Assembly (NCBI GenBank): GCA_015067465.1
Contig: SVMK01000011.1
Span: 1 to 41,901, forward strand
Direction of reading: 5' to 3'
DNA length: 41,901 nucleotides
DNA from: Oscillospiraceae bacterium
GTDB lineage: Bacteria > Bacillota > Clostridia > Oscillospirales > Oscillospiraceae
Shown here piece after piece: positions 16,359 through 27,726 of the stretch. Each line of letters starts with the position of its first letter. The first letter of the stretch is position 1. Under the pieces are notes generated by a model that did not search any database, had not been told where the DNA came from, and saw only the letters and a list, made by a program, of their open reading frames with translations. A program made the position numbers and the translations under genes.

Positions 16359-17723
16359 ATGATAGTTGTCAGCGTAAAATTCAAAGGTCGCGGAAAGACC
16401 TATTTCTTTGATGCCAACAACCTCGACGTGAAAGAAGGCATGCAGGTTGTTGTGGAAACCAGTAAGGGACTGGAGCTTGCCCAGTGCGTGCAGGGAAACC
16501 ACGATGTGACCGACGAGCGCATTGTGCCACCGCTGCGTCCTGTGGTTCGCATTGCCACGGCGGACGATCTGCGCATTGCCGAACTGTGCAAGGCACGCGA
16601 AAAGGAAGCGTTCGGCATTGCCGAGAAGAAGATCGCGGAGCACGGGCTGGACATGAAGCTTGTGGACGTGGAGTGCAACTTTGAAGGCAGCAAGATTCTC
16701 TTTTTCTTCACTTCGGACGGACGCGTGGACTTCCGCGAACTGGTCAAGGATCTCGCGGGCGTGTTCCGCACGCGCATCGAGCTGCGCCAGATCGGCGTGC
16801 GCGACGAAGCGAAGATGCTCGGCGGTCTCGGCATTTGCGGGCGCCCGTTCTGCTGCCATGCGTTTTTGGAGGAGTTTGAACCGGTGAGCGCAAAGATGGC
16901 GAAAACACAGTCGCTGTCGCTCAATCCGGCGAAAATTTCCGGCTCCTGCGGACGACTGATGTGCTGCCTGCGCTATGAGCAGGAGGCCTATGAGTGCCTT
17001 GTAAAAACGCTGCCGAAAAACGGCGCGTTTGTGGAAACCACGGCCGGCTACGGCAATGTTGCGCAGGTGAATCTGCTGCGTCAGAAGGTGAAAGTGAAGC
17101 TTGACGGCGATGAAAACACGCTGCGCACCTTTGAAGCGGACGAAGTTGCCGTTGTTCCCGGCGGACGTCCCAAGCCCGGCGAGCCGCTGCCCCATGTGCT
17201 GAAAGACGTGCCCAAGCGCGAGGAGAAAGAGGAAGAGGACGTTTGGGTGATGCCGCCCGTGTTTGCGGAGGACACCGCGCACGAGCAGCTGCCCGCGCAG
17301 CCTGAAGCGGAAACGCCGCGCCAGAGCGGTTCCCGCCGCCACCGCGGAGGAAGAAAGCACAACCACGACAAGGCCGAGCGCACGGAAAAATCCGAGCAGC
17401 GCGACAAGACCGAACGGCAGGATAAGGCCGAAAAGAAAGCCGCCCAGCCTGCGTCGGAGCACAAAAACACGCCTGCCGCCGAGGGCGGAGAGCAGAAAAA
17501 AAGCGGCACTTCCCGCCGCCGCCATCGCAGAAAGCCTGCTGCCGGGGGACAGGGCGCGCAGCCTGCGTCCGATGCCGCCGCCAAGCCGCGTCAGGAGAAA
17601 AAGCCTGCACCGGAGCAGAAAAAGAGCGCAGCCCCCGCTGAGGGCGGAGAGCAGAAAAAAAGCGGCGGGTCCCGCCGCCGTCACCATCGCAGAAAACCTT
17701 CCGGCGAAGGAAAATCCGAATAA
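16359..17723 (+). CDS. ricT: PSP1-domain protein (RicT/YaaT-like) with long basic low-complexity C-terminal tail
   Basis: VVSVKFKGRGKTYFFDANNLDVKEGMQVVVETSKGLELA..GGLGICGRPFCCHAFLEEFEPVSAKMAKTQSLSLNPAKISGSCGRLMCCLRYE is the PSP1 signature; adjacent to holB. Confidence 0.92.
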   Translation: MIVVSVKFKGRGKTYFFDANNLDVKEGMQVVVETSKGLELAQCVQGNHDVTDERIVPPLRPVVRIATADDLRIAELCKAREKEAFGIAEKKIAEHGLDMKLVDVECNFEGSKILFFFTSDGRVDFRELVKDLAGVFRTRIELRQIGVRDEAKMLGGLGICGRPFCCHAFLEEFEPVSAKMAKTQSLSLNPAKISGSCGRLMCCLRYEQEAYECLVKTLPKNGAFVETTAGYGNVAQVNLLRQKVKVKLDGDENTLRTFEADEVAVVPGGRPKPGEPLPHVLKDVPKREEKEEEDVWVMPPVFAEDTAHEQLPAQPEAETPRQSGSRRHRGGRKHNHDKAERTEKSEQRDKTERQDKAEKKAAQPASEHKNTPAAEGGEQKKSGTSRRRHRRKPAAGGQGAQPASDAAAKPRQEKKPAPEQKKSAAPAEGGEQKKSGGSRRRHHRRKPSGEGKSE

Positions 17724-17760
17724 TTCCGTTTCCCAGATTCCGGGAAGGACATCTTGCCAG

Positions 17761-17799
17761 ATCCGGGCGTGCGCCGCGCAAAGCGGTGCACGCCCGGAT
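17761..17799 (+). terminator. GC-rich hairpin downstream of ricT
   Basis: ATCCGGGCGTGC..GCACGCCCGGAT; T-tail is weak. Confidence 0.5.
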
Positions 17800-17815
17800 G
17801 ATTGCATATATACAG

Positions 17816-17864
17816 GAAAACCTCCGCCGCACCGGGAGAATCAAATCTCCGGGTGCAGCAGAGG
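17816..17864 (-). terminator. Intrinsic terminator of UPF0210 gene
   Basis: Minus strand CCTCTGCTGCACCCGGAGA..TCTCCCGGTGCGGCGGAGG followed by TTTTCC. Confidence 0.65.
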
Positions 17865-17880
17865 CTGTGCAGACAAACGA

Positions 17881-19239
17881 TCAGTTTTTCAGGCTCTGCA
17901 TGGGCGCGGGGATGCGTCCGCCGCGGGCGATGAATTCCGCCGCGCTTTCGGGGTGGACGGGGATGACGGGCGCGCTGCCGAGCAGACCGCCGAATTCCAC
18001 CTGATCGCCAACGGTTTTGCCCGGTGCCGGGATCAGACGCACGGCGGTGGTTTTGGAGTTTACCATGCCGATTGCCGCTTCGTCGGCGATGATGGCGGAG
18101 ATGGTTTCGGCGCTGGTGTCGCCGGGAACGGCGATCATGTCAAGACCGACGGAGCAAACGCAGGTCATGGCCTCCAGCTTGTCGAGCGTGAGGGTGCCGC
18201 GCTCTGCGGCGGCGATCATGCCCTCGTCCTCGCTGACGGGGATGAATGCGCCGGACAAACCGCCGACATGACTCGAAGCCATAATGCCACCTTTTTTAAC
18301 GGCGTCGTTGAGCAGGGCGAGCGCTGCGGTGGTGCCGTGGGTGCCGCAGACTTCCAGACCCATTTCTTCCAGAATGCGAGCAACACTGTCGCCGATGGCG
18401 GGGGTGGGGGCGAGGGAAAGGTCAACCACGCCGAACGGCACGTTCAGCCGCTCGGAGGCAACCTGTGCGACCAACTGGCCCATGCGCGTTACGCGGAAAG
18501 CGGTGCGCTTGATGGTTTCCGCGACAACGTCGAAAGGCTGATTGTGGACAGCCTTGAGCGCGTTGTGAACAACGCCGGGACCGGAAACGCCGACATTGAT
18601 GACGCACTCCGGTTCGCCGATGCCGTGGAATGCACCGGCCATGAAGGGGTTGTCCTCCACGGCGTTTGCAAAAACAACCAGCTTGGCGCAGCCGAGGCCG
18701 TCGGCATCTGCGGTGAGGCGGGCGGTTTCTTTAATCACGCGGCCCATGCGGGCAACGGCGTCCATGTTGATGCCGGCCTTGGTGGTTGCAACGTTTACAC
18801 TGGAGCAGACCAGATCGGTGGTGCTGAGCGCTTCGGGAATGGAGGCGATCAGGCGCTCGTCGCCGATGGTGAAGCCCTTGTGGACCAGCGCGGAGTAGCC
18901 GCCGATGAAGTTTACGCCGCAGGCTTTGGCGGCGGCGTCCAGCGCGCGGGCGATCACGGCGTAGTCGGCGCTGGTGCAGCTTTCGGCGATCATGGAGATG
19001 GGCGTGACGGAAATGCGCTTGTTCACGATGGGGATGCCGTACTCGCTTTCGATGCTGCATCCGACTGCAACAAGGTTTTCCGCCTTGCGGCAGATTTTGT
19101 CATAAATATTCTGCGCGCAGACGTTGATGTCGGGGTTTGCGCAGTCGCGCAGGGAGATGCCCATGGTGATGGTGCGAACGTCCAGATGCTGGTGGTCGAT
19201 CATATCCAGAGTCTGGAGAATATCGGATTGCTTTAACAT
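17881..19239 (-). CDS. PFL family protein (UPF0210/DUF711)
   Basis: [53 protein letters not shown]; paired with an ACT-domain gene as is typical. Start placed at ATG 19239. Confidence 0.9.
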   Translation of the reverse strand: MLKQSDILQTLDMIDHQHLDVRTITMGISLRDCANPDINVCAQNIYDKICRKAENLVAVGCSIESEYGIPIVNKRISVTPISMIAESCTSADYAVIARALDAAAKACGVNFIGGYSALVHKGFTIGDERLIASIPEALSTTDLVCSSVNVATTKAGINMDAVARMGRVIKETARLTADADGLGCAKLVVFANAVEDNPFMAGAFHGIGEPECVINVGVSGPGVVHNALKAVHNQPFDVVAETIKRTAFRVTRMGQLVAQVASERLNVPFGVVDLSLAPTPAIGDSVARILEEMGLEVCGTHGTTAALALLNDAVKKGGIMASSHVGGLSGAFIPVSEDEGMIAAAERGTLTLDKLEAMTCVCSVGLDMIAVPGDTSAETISAIIADEAAIGMVNSKTTAVRLIPAPGKTVGDQVEFGGLLGSAPVIPVHPESAAEFIARGGRIPAPMQSLKN

Positions 19240-19340
19240 GATGTTCAAAACCTCGCAATGTTCGTGCCGGTGGGCACGGTGTGTAAATTCGGTGTCGGGC
19301 GCCTTTTGCGGCGCTTGTGCGGGGGGAAAACGCGGCGAAA

Positions 19341-19610
19341 TCAGATGCTGCGCATTGCGGAGAAGGTGGTGGCGCGCATAATGCGGATGTCCAGATTGGA
19401 GGCCTTGCCGTGCTCACTCAGTGCGCTGCGAATGTCCTCAAAGGGGCGGTTGGCTGCCTCAATGTCCACGATGAGGGTCATGGTGAAGATGCCGTTCATG
19501 ATGGTCTGGGACAGGTCGAGAATGTTGATGTTCAGCTCTGCCAGCAGCGTGCTGACGCCGGCGATGATGCCGACACGGTCGGGACCGATGACGGTCATAA
19601 CAGATTTCAT
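19341..19610 (-). CDS. ACT domain-containing protein (UPF0237)
   Basis: [50 protein letters not shown]. Confidence 0.92.
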   Translation of the reverse strand: MKSVMTVIGPDRVGIIAGVSTLLAELNINILDLSQTIMNGIFTMTLIVDIEAANRPFEDIRSALSEHGKASNLDIRIMRATTFSAMRSI

Positions 19611-19779
19611 AAAAAATATCCTCCGGGATTATTTGATATAACGAACAAATGATAAACGATTCCCCGCCATTTTGCAAGAGGGGAACGGATTGTTTTGCAG
19701 TAATATGAAAGTTGTGCTTGAAAAATGATGCAATTTGGGTATAATAATATAGTACATTTTTCGAAGTAAGGAAAACGAT

Positions 19780-19962
19780 ATGAAAAAACTGACCGCAATC
19801 ATCCTGACAATGCTGATCGCGCTGAGCCTTTGCGCCTGCGACAACGGCAAAAACGACGAGCCTGTGTCTACCGGGTCCGACCTGAGCGCCGCGGAGATTG
19901 AGCGCCTTGCGGACGAAGCGCTTGCCAAGGAAGCCGAAGCCGCCGCTGCGGAACAAAACTGA
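19780..19962 (+). CDS. Small lipoprotein (60 aa)
   Basis: MKKLTAIILTMLIALSLCACDNG signal/lipobox-like N-terminus; TATAAT upstream, SD AAGG, strong terminator downstream. Confidence 0.7.
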   Translation: MKKLTAIILTMLIALSLCACDNGKNDEPVSTGSDLSAAEIERLADEALAKEAEAAAAEQN

Positions 19963-19985
19963 ATATTACCGCTGATATAAACGCA

Positions 19986-20030
19986 AACAAAACACCGCGG
20001 AGCATGATTTGTGCTCCGCGGTGTTTTGTT
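19986..20030. terminator. Bidirectional terminator between lipoprotein gene and hflC
   Basis: ACAAAACACCGCGGAGCA-TGATTTG-TGCTCCGCGGTGTTTTGT. Confidence 0.9.
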
Positions 20031-20051
20031 TGTGTGCGGTGCGGGCCCGGC

Positions 20052-20930
20052 TCAGTTGAAGATTTTTGCAATGGGGCTGTCGGGGCTGAGCACCAGTGTT
20101 TTCTGATCGCCGGTCATAGAGTCGGCCATGGAGTCGAGCGCGATCATGTAGGAGTAAAATTCCGCCTCGGCCGGGGTGTCGTAAACGTCGGCGAGGATGC
20201 GCATGTATTCCGCGTCGCCGCCGGCCTTGATGGTTTCGGCCTTGGCTTCGGCCTCGGACAGCGTGATCTCAACCTGCTTATCCGCCTCGTTGCGGATGCG
20301 CTTGGCTTCGGCCTCGCCTTCTGCGGTGTAGGATGCGGCAATATTGTTGCGCTCGGAGATCATGCGGGTGTAAACGGCGTTTTTGTTGTCGTCGGGCAGA
20401 TCCAGCGTTTTGGTTTCAACCGCCAGCATCTCAATGCCGTAGCGGTCGAAGCTGTCGCCGATGCTGTCCATGACAAGCGCAACCACCTGACCGTCGCGGC
20501 CGGAAATGATGGTTTCCTGATTCAGGGAGGAGATGACGGTTTTCAGTGCGTTGTAAACAATGGCGTTGATGCGGCTTTCCGCGTTGTAAACGCTGCCGGA
20601 GAGCGACTCGATGAACAGCCGCGCGTCGCTGATGCGCCACAGTGCGAAGGAGTCGAGCACCATGGAGTGCTTGTCGGCGGTGATAACGTCGCTGATGGGC
20701 AGGTCATACAAAAGCATGGTCTTGGGAAGCGTGCCCGTGGTCTGGGCGAACGGGATTTTGAAATAAAGTCCGGGTTCGTCCTTGATATCCACTACGGCGC
20801 CGAATTCATAAACCACACCGTATTCGTTCTGGCGCACCACAAACAGCGCACCGGAGGCAATGCCGACGATCAGAACGAGCACAACGGCGATAATGATGAT
20901 ATTTCTGATTTTCTTCTTTCCTGTTGCCAT
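20052..20930 (-). CDS. hflC: SPFH/Band 7 protein, HflC-like
   Basis: N-terminal TM helix, RQNEYGVVYEFGAVVDIKDEPGLYFKIPF..RNNIAASYTAEGEAEAKRIRNEADKQVEITLSEAEAKAETIKAGGDAEYMRI. Confidence 0.9.
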   Translation of the reverse strand: MATGKKKIRNIIIIAVVLVLIVGIASGALFVVRQNEYGVVYEFGAVVDIKDEPGLYFKIPFAQTTGTLPKTMLLYDLPISDVITADKHSMVLDSFALWRISDARLFIESLSGSVYNAESRINAIVYNALKTVISSLNQETIISGRDGQVVALVMDSIGDSFDRYGIEMLAVETKTLDLPDDNKNAVYTRMISERNNIAASYTAEGEAEAKRIRNEADKQVEITLSEAEAKAETIKAGGDAEYMRILADVYDTPAEAEFYSYMIALDSMADSMTGDQKTLVLSPDSPIAKIFN

Positions 20931-20941
20931 GTGAATTCACC

Positions 20942-21901
20942 TCAATTCTGTGCGGCAAAGTCGTCCAGAGGCAAAACGGTGGACACATCCGTGCCGTTTT
21001 CGCCGAGAATGACAACCTTCATATTCGGGAAGATCTGTGAAACCTTTTCATAGAAAAGGCGCTGACGGGTGATTTCGGGATACTTGGAGTATTCCTCGTA
21101 AAGCTCGGTGAAGCGCGCGGCCTGACCGTTGGCTTCATTGATGCGGGCGGTTTTGTAAGCTTCTGCCTGCTGCAGAATTTCGTCCGCGTCGGCCTTGGCG
21201 GCGGGCATGACTTCGTTGGCGTATTTGTTTGCGTTGTTGATGGCGGTTTCGGCATCCTGCTTTGCGGTTTCAACGGCCTTGAAAGCCTCCTGAACCTGCG
21301 CCGTGGGGGGCTCGGCGTCCTGAATGGTGATGCCGACAAGCGCAATGCCGAGATCTTCCTGCTCCAGACGGGCCAGAATCTTTTCCTTGATGGCAGCCTG
21401 AATCTCACTCTTTCCGGTGGTGATCACGTCGTCAACATTGTAAAGGCCGATGGTGTCGCGGATGTAGGACTGGCACAGCATCTTCAGCACATTGACGGGG
21501 TCGTCGGAGTTGTAGAGGTATTTCACGGGGTCGGTTACGCGGTATTCCACATAGAAATCAACGTTGACAAAATTGTAGTCCACGGTGATCATCACGGACT
21601 CGGAGGGAATGGACTGTCCGGAATACTGGTCGTAGCCGATGGTGAGGCCGTGGGTGGCCTTGGAAACGATGGTTTTGTTCTGGATGAAGGGGATCTTCAG
21701 CTTCAGACCGGGTGTGGACACCACGGAAGGCTTGCCCAGCGTTTCAATCACGGCGTATTCGTCTTCGTTGAGCTCGTAAAACGAGGTGAACAGCAGTCCG
21801 CCCAGAAGTGCGAGAACGATGACGATGGGGATGAACTTCAGCAGCTTTTTCCCATTGCGGGGAACGGGACGGGGGGCACCCGTAAAGTTTACATTATCCA
21901 A
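20942..21901 (-). CDS. hflK: SPFH/Band 7 protein, HflK-like (TTG start)
   Basis: FYELNEDEYAVIETLGKPSVVSTPGLKLKIPF..; SD AAAGGAG located upstream of TTG 21901; the ORF-track N-terminus beyond this includes the SD. Confidence 0.85.
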   Translation of the reverse strand: MDNVNFTGAPRPVPRNGKKLLKFIPIVIVLALLGGLLFTSFYELNEDEYAVIETLGKPSVVSTPGLKLKIPFIQNKTIVSKATHGLTIGYDQYSGQSIPSESVMITVDYNFVNVDFYVEYRVTDPVKYLYNSDDPVNVLKMLCQSYIRDTIGLYNVDDVITTGKSEIQAAIKEKILARLEQEDLGIALVGITIQDAEPPTAQVQEAFKAVETAKQDAETAINNANKYANEVMPAAKADADEILQQAEAYKTARINEANGQAARFTELYEEYSKYPEITRQRLFYEKVSQIFPNMKVVILGENGTDVSTVLPLDDFAAQN

Positions 21902-22136
21902 TGCGATAATCTCCTTTCTCTTTAAGGGACGATGCGGCTGCGGCAGCCAGGGCTGCGCAGCCCGCCTTTCAGAATAGACCGACTTCCCCTGATTGTCAAT
22001 CCATATCACTGTGATTGGCGTTGCTATTGATTTTCCCTATGAGCGTATTGTATAATAAACCGACCGAAAGATAAACGGCAGCCGGCGCGAATTGGACGGC
22101 AATAATTCGCAGATTTTGCGAAAACGGGAGGAAACC

Positions 22137-22631
22137 ATGGCGAAAGATGGAAATATTTACCGCAAATGCCGCGATGATGCCGGATTGACGCGCGACAAAG
22201 CGAGTGAACTGCTGGAATGGATCTCGGCCGACCGCATCGACCGCATCGAGCGCGGCACGGCGCCGCACCCGGACGAGGTTTTGCAGATGGCGCATTGCTA
22301 CAAGCGGCCGGAACTTTGCAATTACTACTGCACGCACGAATGCCGGATCGGGCAGGAACTCATCCCGGAAGTGAGAGTGAAGGACCTTGCCAATATTGTG
22401 CTTGAGATGCTCTCTACGCTCAACACCCTTGACAAGGAGAAAAACCGTCTCATCGAAATCACGGCCGACGGCACGATCACCGAGGACGAATACCACGACT
22501 TTGCGCTCATCCAGCAGCGGCTGGAGGACATCTCCATGTCGGTGGACTCGCTCAAGCTCTGGGTGCGAACCCGCATTGCCGAGGGCGAGATGACAAAAGA
22601 TGCGCTGAAAACTGCCGGACAAAACGGCTGA
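22137..22631 (+). CDS. XRE-family HTH protein with Cys-containing central motif
   Basis: CRDDAGLTRDKASELLEWISADRIDRIERGTAPHPDEVLQMAHCY..CNYYCTHECRIGQ; SD GGGAGG before ATG 22137. Confidence 0.8.
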   Translation: MAKDGNIYRKCRDDAGLTRDKASELLEWISADRIDRIERGTAPHPDEVLQMAHCYKRPELCNYYCTHECRIGQELIPEVRVKDLANIVLEMLSTLNTLDKEKNRLIEITADGTITEDEYHDFALIQQRLEDISMSVDSLKLWVRTRIAEGEMTKDALKTAGQNG

Positions 22632-22642
22632 ATATGAAAAAA

Positions 22643-22678
22643 TGTCTTTGCCCCGGACGGTGCAAAGACATTTTTTGT
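22643..22678 (+). terminator. Intrinsic terminator
   Basis: AATGTCTTTGCCCCGGACGGTGCAAAGACATTTTTTGTTT. Confidence 0.85.
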
Positions 22679-22711
22679 TTGTGCGGAACCGCCCGGGGCG
22701 GGTGAGGGGGA

Positions 22712-23254
22712 TCAGTAATTTTCCGCGTTGATTTCGAAGTAGGCCTGCGGATGCGCGCAAACGGGGCAAAGCTCGGGCGCGGCCGTGCCGACAACGAGAT
22801 GGCCGCAGTTGCGGCATTCCCAAACCTTCACTTCGCTCTTGGAAAAGACTTCCTGTGCCTCAACGTTGTGCAGCAGCGCGCGATAGCGCTCCTCGTGATG
22901 CTTTTCGATGGCAGCCACGGCGCGGAACTTTGCTGCCAGCTCGGGGAAACCTTCCTCCTCGGCGGTTTTGGCAAAGCCGTCGTACATATCCGTCCACTCA
23001 TAGTTTTCGCCCTCTGCCGCGGCAACAAGGTTTTCTGCGGTGGTGCCGATGCCGCCCAGCTCCTTGAACCACATTTTTGCATGCTCTTTCTCGTTTTCTG
23101 CGGTTTTCAGAAACAGTGCGGAGATCTGCTCGAAGCCTTCCTTCTTGGCGGTGGAGGCGAAATAGGTGTATTTGTTGCGCGCCTGGGATTCGCCGGCAAA
23201 TGCCGCCTCAAGGTTCTTCTCGGTCTGCGTGCCTGCGTATTTGTTTGTTTTCAT
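22712..23254 (-). CDS. Rubrerythrin
   Basis: [59 protein letters not shown] plus rubredoxin-like [30 protein letters not shown] 23254 has an SD. Confidence 0.95.
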   Translation of the reverse strand: MKTNKYAGTQTEKNLEAAFAGESQARNKYTYFASTAKKEGFEQISALFLKTAENEKEHAKMWFKELGGIGTTAENLVAAAEGENYEWTDMYDGFAKTAEEEGFPELAAKFRAVAAIEKHHEERYRALLHNVEAQEVFSKSEVKVWECRNCGHLVVGTAAPELCPVCAHPQAYFEINAENY

Positions 23255-23282
23255 ATTCGTTCCTTCTTTCATTATATTAATA

Positions 23283-23696
23283 TTATTTTGTATCCTGTTC
23301 TCTTTTATTCCGGCAATCGGGACAAATACCCTCAAAAACCGTTTGGTGCCTGCTGATGAGAAAGCCGGTTTCCTCGGCGGTGCGCGCATCGTTTTCGGCA
23401 AGATACGCAACCGGTGCGTCCGCCACCGCGCCGCAGCGGGTGCAGATCACATGATAGTGGTTTTTCAGCGTGCGGTCATATCGGTCCGCGCCGGGAACTT
23501 TCACATGCAGAATTTCCCTGTTTTCAGACAGCACTTTCAGATTGCGGTAAACGGTGGCTTTGCTGATTTTGCTGTCGCGCGCGTGAACATCCATATAAAT
23601 TGTGTCGGCACAGGGATGATCCCAGTGGCGCATCACGGCGTCGTAGACAATGCGGCGCTGGCGTGTGTCGCGCTGCAGCTTTGCGGACTCGTTCAT
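23283..23696 (-). CDS. perR: Fur-family transcriptional repressor, PerR-like
   Basis: [53 protein letters not shown]; operon with rubrerythrin. Confidence 0.9.
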   Translation of the reverse strand: MNESAKLQRDTRQRRIVYDAVMRHWDHPCADTIYMDVHARDSKISKATVYRNLKVLSENREILHVKVPGADRYDRTLKNHYHVICTRCGAVADAPVAYLAENDARTAEETGFLISRHQTVFEGICPDCRNKREQDTK

Positions 23697-23717
23697 CGAA
23701 CACCACCTTAATAATAA

Positions 23718-23732
23718 TGAGAATTATTATCA
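23718..23732. promoter_or_regulatory. Fur/PerR-type operator
   Basis: TGAGAAT-T-ATTATCA, one mismatch to the 7-1-7 TGATAATNATTATCA consensus, just upstream of perR. Confidence 0.8.
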
Positions 23733-23878
23733 TTAACATAGCATCACATTCCATATCTGTCAAGAGCCCGGGTGAAAAAATTATAAAATCAAACGGTGCG
23801 GGGACATGACGGGCGGCGGTTGACGTGCGGGAGCGGGATATTTATAATGTATGCAGCAAAAAACGAAAGGACGGAGCA

Positions 23879-24520
23879 ATGATGGCGGAAGAAAACGGCT
23901 ATCGGGTGATTGACCTGACAACATGGAAGCGCGCGGCGCACTGCGAAAAATACCGCGGTTGGGCGCAGCCGTATATGTCGGTGACACTTGAACTGGATAT
24001 TACCGGGTTTTTAAGCTATGTCAAAGCGCGCGGACTGTCGTTCACGCTGGCGATGACTTACGCTGTTTGCGACAGCGCCAATGCGCTCGAGGCATTTCGC
24101 TACCGCTTTCTGCGCGGACAGCCGGTGCTGTTTGACCGCGTTGATACGCTGTTTACCTATCTGGACGGCGACGGTGAGCTTTTCAAGATGGTGCGGGTTC
24201 CTCTGGGCAACAGCGTGGAGGAATATGTTGCGCAGGCAGAGCAAACGGCTGCGGCGCAGCATCGCCCGTTTGAGGGCGAACCGGGCAGCGATGTGCTTCG
24301 CTGCACCTCGCTGCCGTGGGTGGCATTTACGAATATGTCCAGCGCCTTCTCCGGCGACCCCGATTACGCCACGCCGATTTTTGCGTGGGGCAAGTATACG
24401 GAGAAAAACGGCAGATATATGCTGCCTTTCACCGTTCAGGCGCACCATTCATTCGTGGACGGCGTGCATATCGGACGTCTGGCGCAGACGCTGCAGGGCC
24501 GGCTCGACGGTTTTGCCTGA
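23879..24520 (+). CDS. Chloramphenicol acetyltransferase (CatA)-like acyltransferase
   Basis: FTLAMTYAVCDSANALEAFRYR; VQAHHSFVDGVHIGRL contains the HHxxxDG active-site motif. Confidence 0.88.
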   Translation: MMAEENGYRVIDLTTWKRAAHCEKYRGWAQPYMSVTLELDITGFLSYVKARGLSFTLAMTYAVCDSANALEAFRYRFLRGQPVLFDRVDTLFTYLDGDGELFKMVRVPLGNSVEEYVAQAEQTAAAQHRPFEGEPGSDVLRCTSLPWVAFTNMSSAFSGDPDYATPIFAWGKYTEKNGRYMLPFTVQAHHSFVDGVHIGRLAQTLQGRLDGFA

Positions 24521-24527
24521 AGAATAT

Positions 24528-24573
24528 AAAACGACAGCCCTTGGACAAATCAGTCCAAAGGCTGTCGTTTTAT
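24528..24573. terminator. Bidirectional terminator between CAT-like gene and rpoD
   Basis: AAAACGACAGCCCTTGGAC-AAATCA-GTCCAAAGGCTGTCGTTTT. Confidence 0.9.
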
Positions 24574-24591
24574 TTGGAAAGACAAGCTGTG

Positions 24592-25926
<1,335 letters not shown>

Positions 25927-25928
25927 AT

Positions 25929-27674
25929 TTATCCACCATACCCTTTTGTATTTCTCAGTTTTTCTGCGTAACCCAGCAGATCACTCTGCGCGGTCAATGC
26001 GTCGCGTCCGGCACGGATGATGCCGATATAGTCGCGCAGCGCCTGCTGTCCGTTGGACAAAACCTCCGGCTTTTGCAGCAGCGCGGCAATGTGTTCGATT
26101 TCGTCGGAAGTGAAGCTGCCACCCAGCGCCGCCATCGAGATGGAAGCGTGCTCGGCTGCTTTTTCGCGCAGGATGCCGTAAAGCCTGCCGAGCAGCGGAC
26201 TGGAAAACTCCTCCGGCTGCAGGGCAACGCCGTCGAACAGCGCGGGATCCAGATACATCAGCCGGATCACGCCCTCCTCTGCCATGGCAGAGCGGCTGTT
26301 TTCGTATTTGAGCGCGCGCGAACGCGGCTGCACGGAAGTTTGCACTGCGCGAACAGCGTTGCGCTCGGACTGCTTTCTCGCCCCGGCGAGCTTTCGCTTG
26401 CGAAGACGCTCAACTTCCTCCACAACAACTGACTTTGCAACCTCTGCCGTTTCCGCGGCGCGCATGGCGTAAACTTCGCGTTCCACGGGACTGGGCAGCT
26501 GCGCAATGATCGCTGCGGCGTCCTTGAGGAAAGCGACCTTTTCTTCGGGATTTTGCATATTGCGGTTTGCGGCGGCCTTGCCGAGCTGATACTCCATGTG
26601 GTTTGCCGAGCCGGAGATGAGATTGCTGAATGCGGCTGCGCCGGAGGCCTTGATGAATTCATCGGGGTCCTTTGCGCCGTCCATCTGCAGAACCTTCACT
26701 TTCAAATCAAGCGGCTCCAGAATGCCGATGGCGCGCTGCGCTGCCTTTTGTCCCGCGCCGTCGCTGTCGTACGCGATGACAACTTCGTTTTTGTAGCGCG
26801 AGATCAGACGCGCCTGCTCCGGCGTCAGACTGGTGCCGAGCGAGGCAACCGCCGAATCAAAGCCTGCCTGATGCAGGGAAACCACGTCTATGTTGCCCTC
26901 AACCAGCAAAATATATCCTGATTTGGATTTCTTCGCTAAATTCAGCCCGAAAAGATTGCGGCTTTTGCTGAAAACGGGCGTTTCGCGGCTGTTGAGGTAT
27001 TTCGGTTCCCCGTCGCCCAGGATGCGCCCGGAAAAGGCGATCACGCTGCCGCGCACGTCGATCACGGGGAACATCAGACGGTTTCGGAAAATGTCGTGAA
27101 CGCCGCGCCCGTTTTTGTTGGGGTTTGCAAGGCCGGCGTCGATCAGTTCATAGTCCTGAAAGCCCTTGGCGTGCATGGCGTCGGTCAGCGCATAAAAGCT
27201 GTCCGGCGCAAAGCCGAGGCCGAAATTTTTCACCATTTTTCCGTCGATGCCGCGTCTGGCTATGTAATCCTGCGCGACCTTACCCGAAGGCTTGGTCAGC
27301 TCGCTGTAGAAAAAGCGGGCCGCCTCGCGGTTGAGCGCCAAAAGCCGCTCACGACGGTTGCGAACCTCCTTGTCGCCGTCATCGGGGATTTCCATGCCCG
27401 CGCGCCGCGCGAGAAACTCCACCGCATCCGGAAACGAGAGGTTTTCGACTTCCATAATAAAATTGATTACGCTGCCGCCCTTGCCGCAGCCGAAGCAGTG
27501 GTAAATCTGCTTGTCCGGCGCGACGGAAAACGACGGCGTTTTTTCGCTGTGAAACGGGCACAGCCCGAACAGGTTGCTGCCGCTTTTTCGGGTAAGCCGA
27601 ACATAGCTCCCGACAACGTCGGCAATGTCGTTTCTGTCTGCAAGTTCCTGCAGAAAGCTCTCGGAAAAGGCCGT
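25929..27674 (-). CDS. dnaG: DNA primase DnaG; N-terminus extends beyond the ORF-track start to an apparent ACG codon
   Basis: In-frame translation upstream of ATG 27455 gives (T)[72 protein letters not shown], i.e. the CHC2 zinc-binding domain. No ATG/GTG/TTG lies between it and the in-frame TGA at 27683..27681. Confidence 0.9.
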   Translation of the reverse strand, partial: TAFSESFLQELADRNDIADVVGSYVRLTRKSGSNLFGLCPFHSEKTPSFSVAPDKQIYHCFGCGKGGSVINFIMEVENLSFPDAVEFLARRAGMEIPDDGDKEVRNRRERLLALNREAARFFYSELTKPSGKVAQDYIARRGIDGKMVKNFGLGFAPDSFYALTDAMHAKGFQDYELIDAGLANPNKNGRGVHDIFRNRLMFPVIDVRGSVIAFSGRILGDGEPKYLNSRETPVFSKSRNLFGLNLAKKSKSGYILLVEGNIDVVSLHQAGFDSAVASLGTSLTPEQARLISRYKNEVVIAYDSDGAGQKAAQRAIGILEPLDLKVKVLQMDGAKDPDEFIKASGAAAFSNLISGSANHMEYQLGKAAANRNMQNPEEKVAFLKDAAAIIAQLPSPVEREVYAMRAAETAEVAKSVVVEEVERLRKRKLAGARKQSERNAVRAVQTSVQPRSRALKYENSRSAMAEEGVIRLMYLDPALFDGVALQPEEFSSPLLGRLYGILREKAAEHASISMAALGGSFTSDEIEHIAALLQKPEVLSNGQQALRDYIGIIRAGRDALTAQSDLLGYAEKLRNTKGYGG

Positions 27675-27726
27675 GACGGCTCACCACGCTTTCATATAAA
27701 TTCTTCCGGACGAAGCGGCGATGCGC

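Noticed and set aside
27681-27683. TGA before dnaG as a reassigned or selenocysteine codon
   Set aside because: TGA is used as a normal stop elsewhere here (e.g. holB, hflC region), and the conserved homology starts after the TGA, so readthrough is not needed.
27379-27687. GTG-start ORF overlapping the dnaG N-terminus
   Set aside because: Off-frame translation of the primase zinc-domain region; the conserved CHC2 sequence lies in the other frame.
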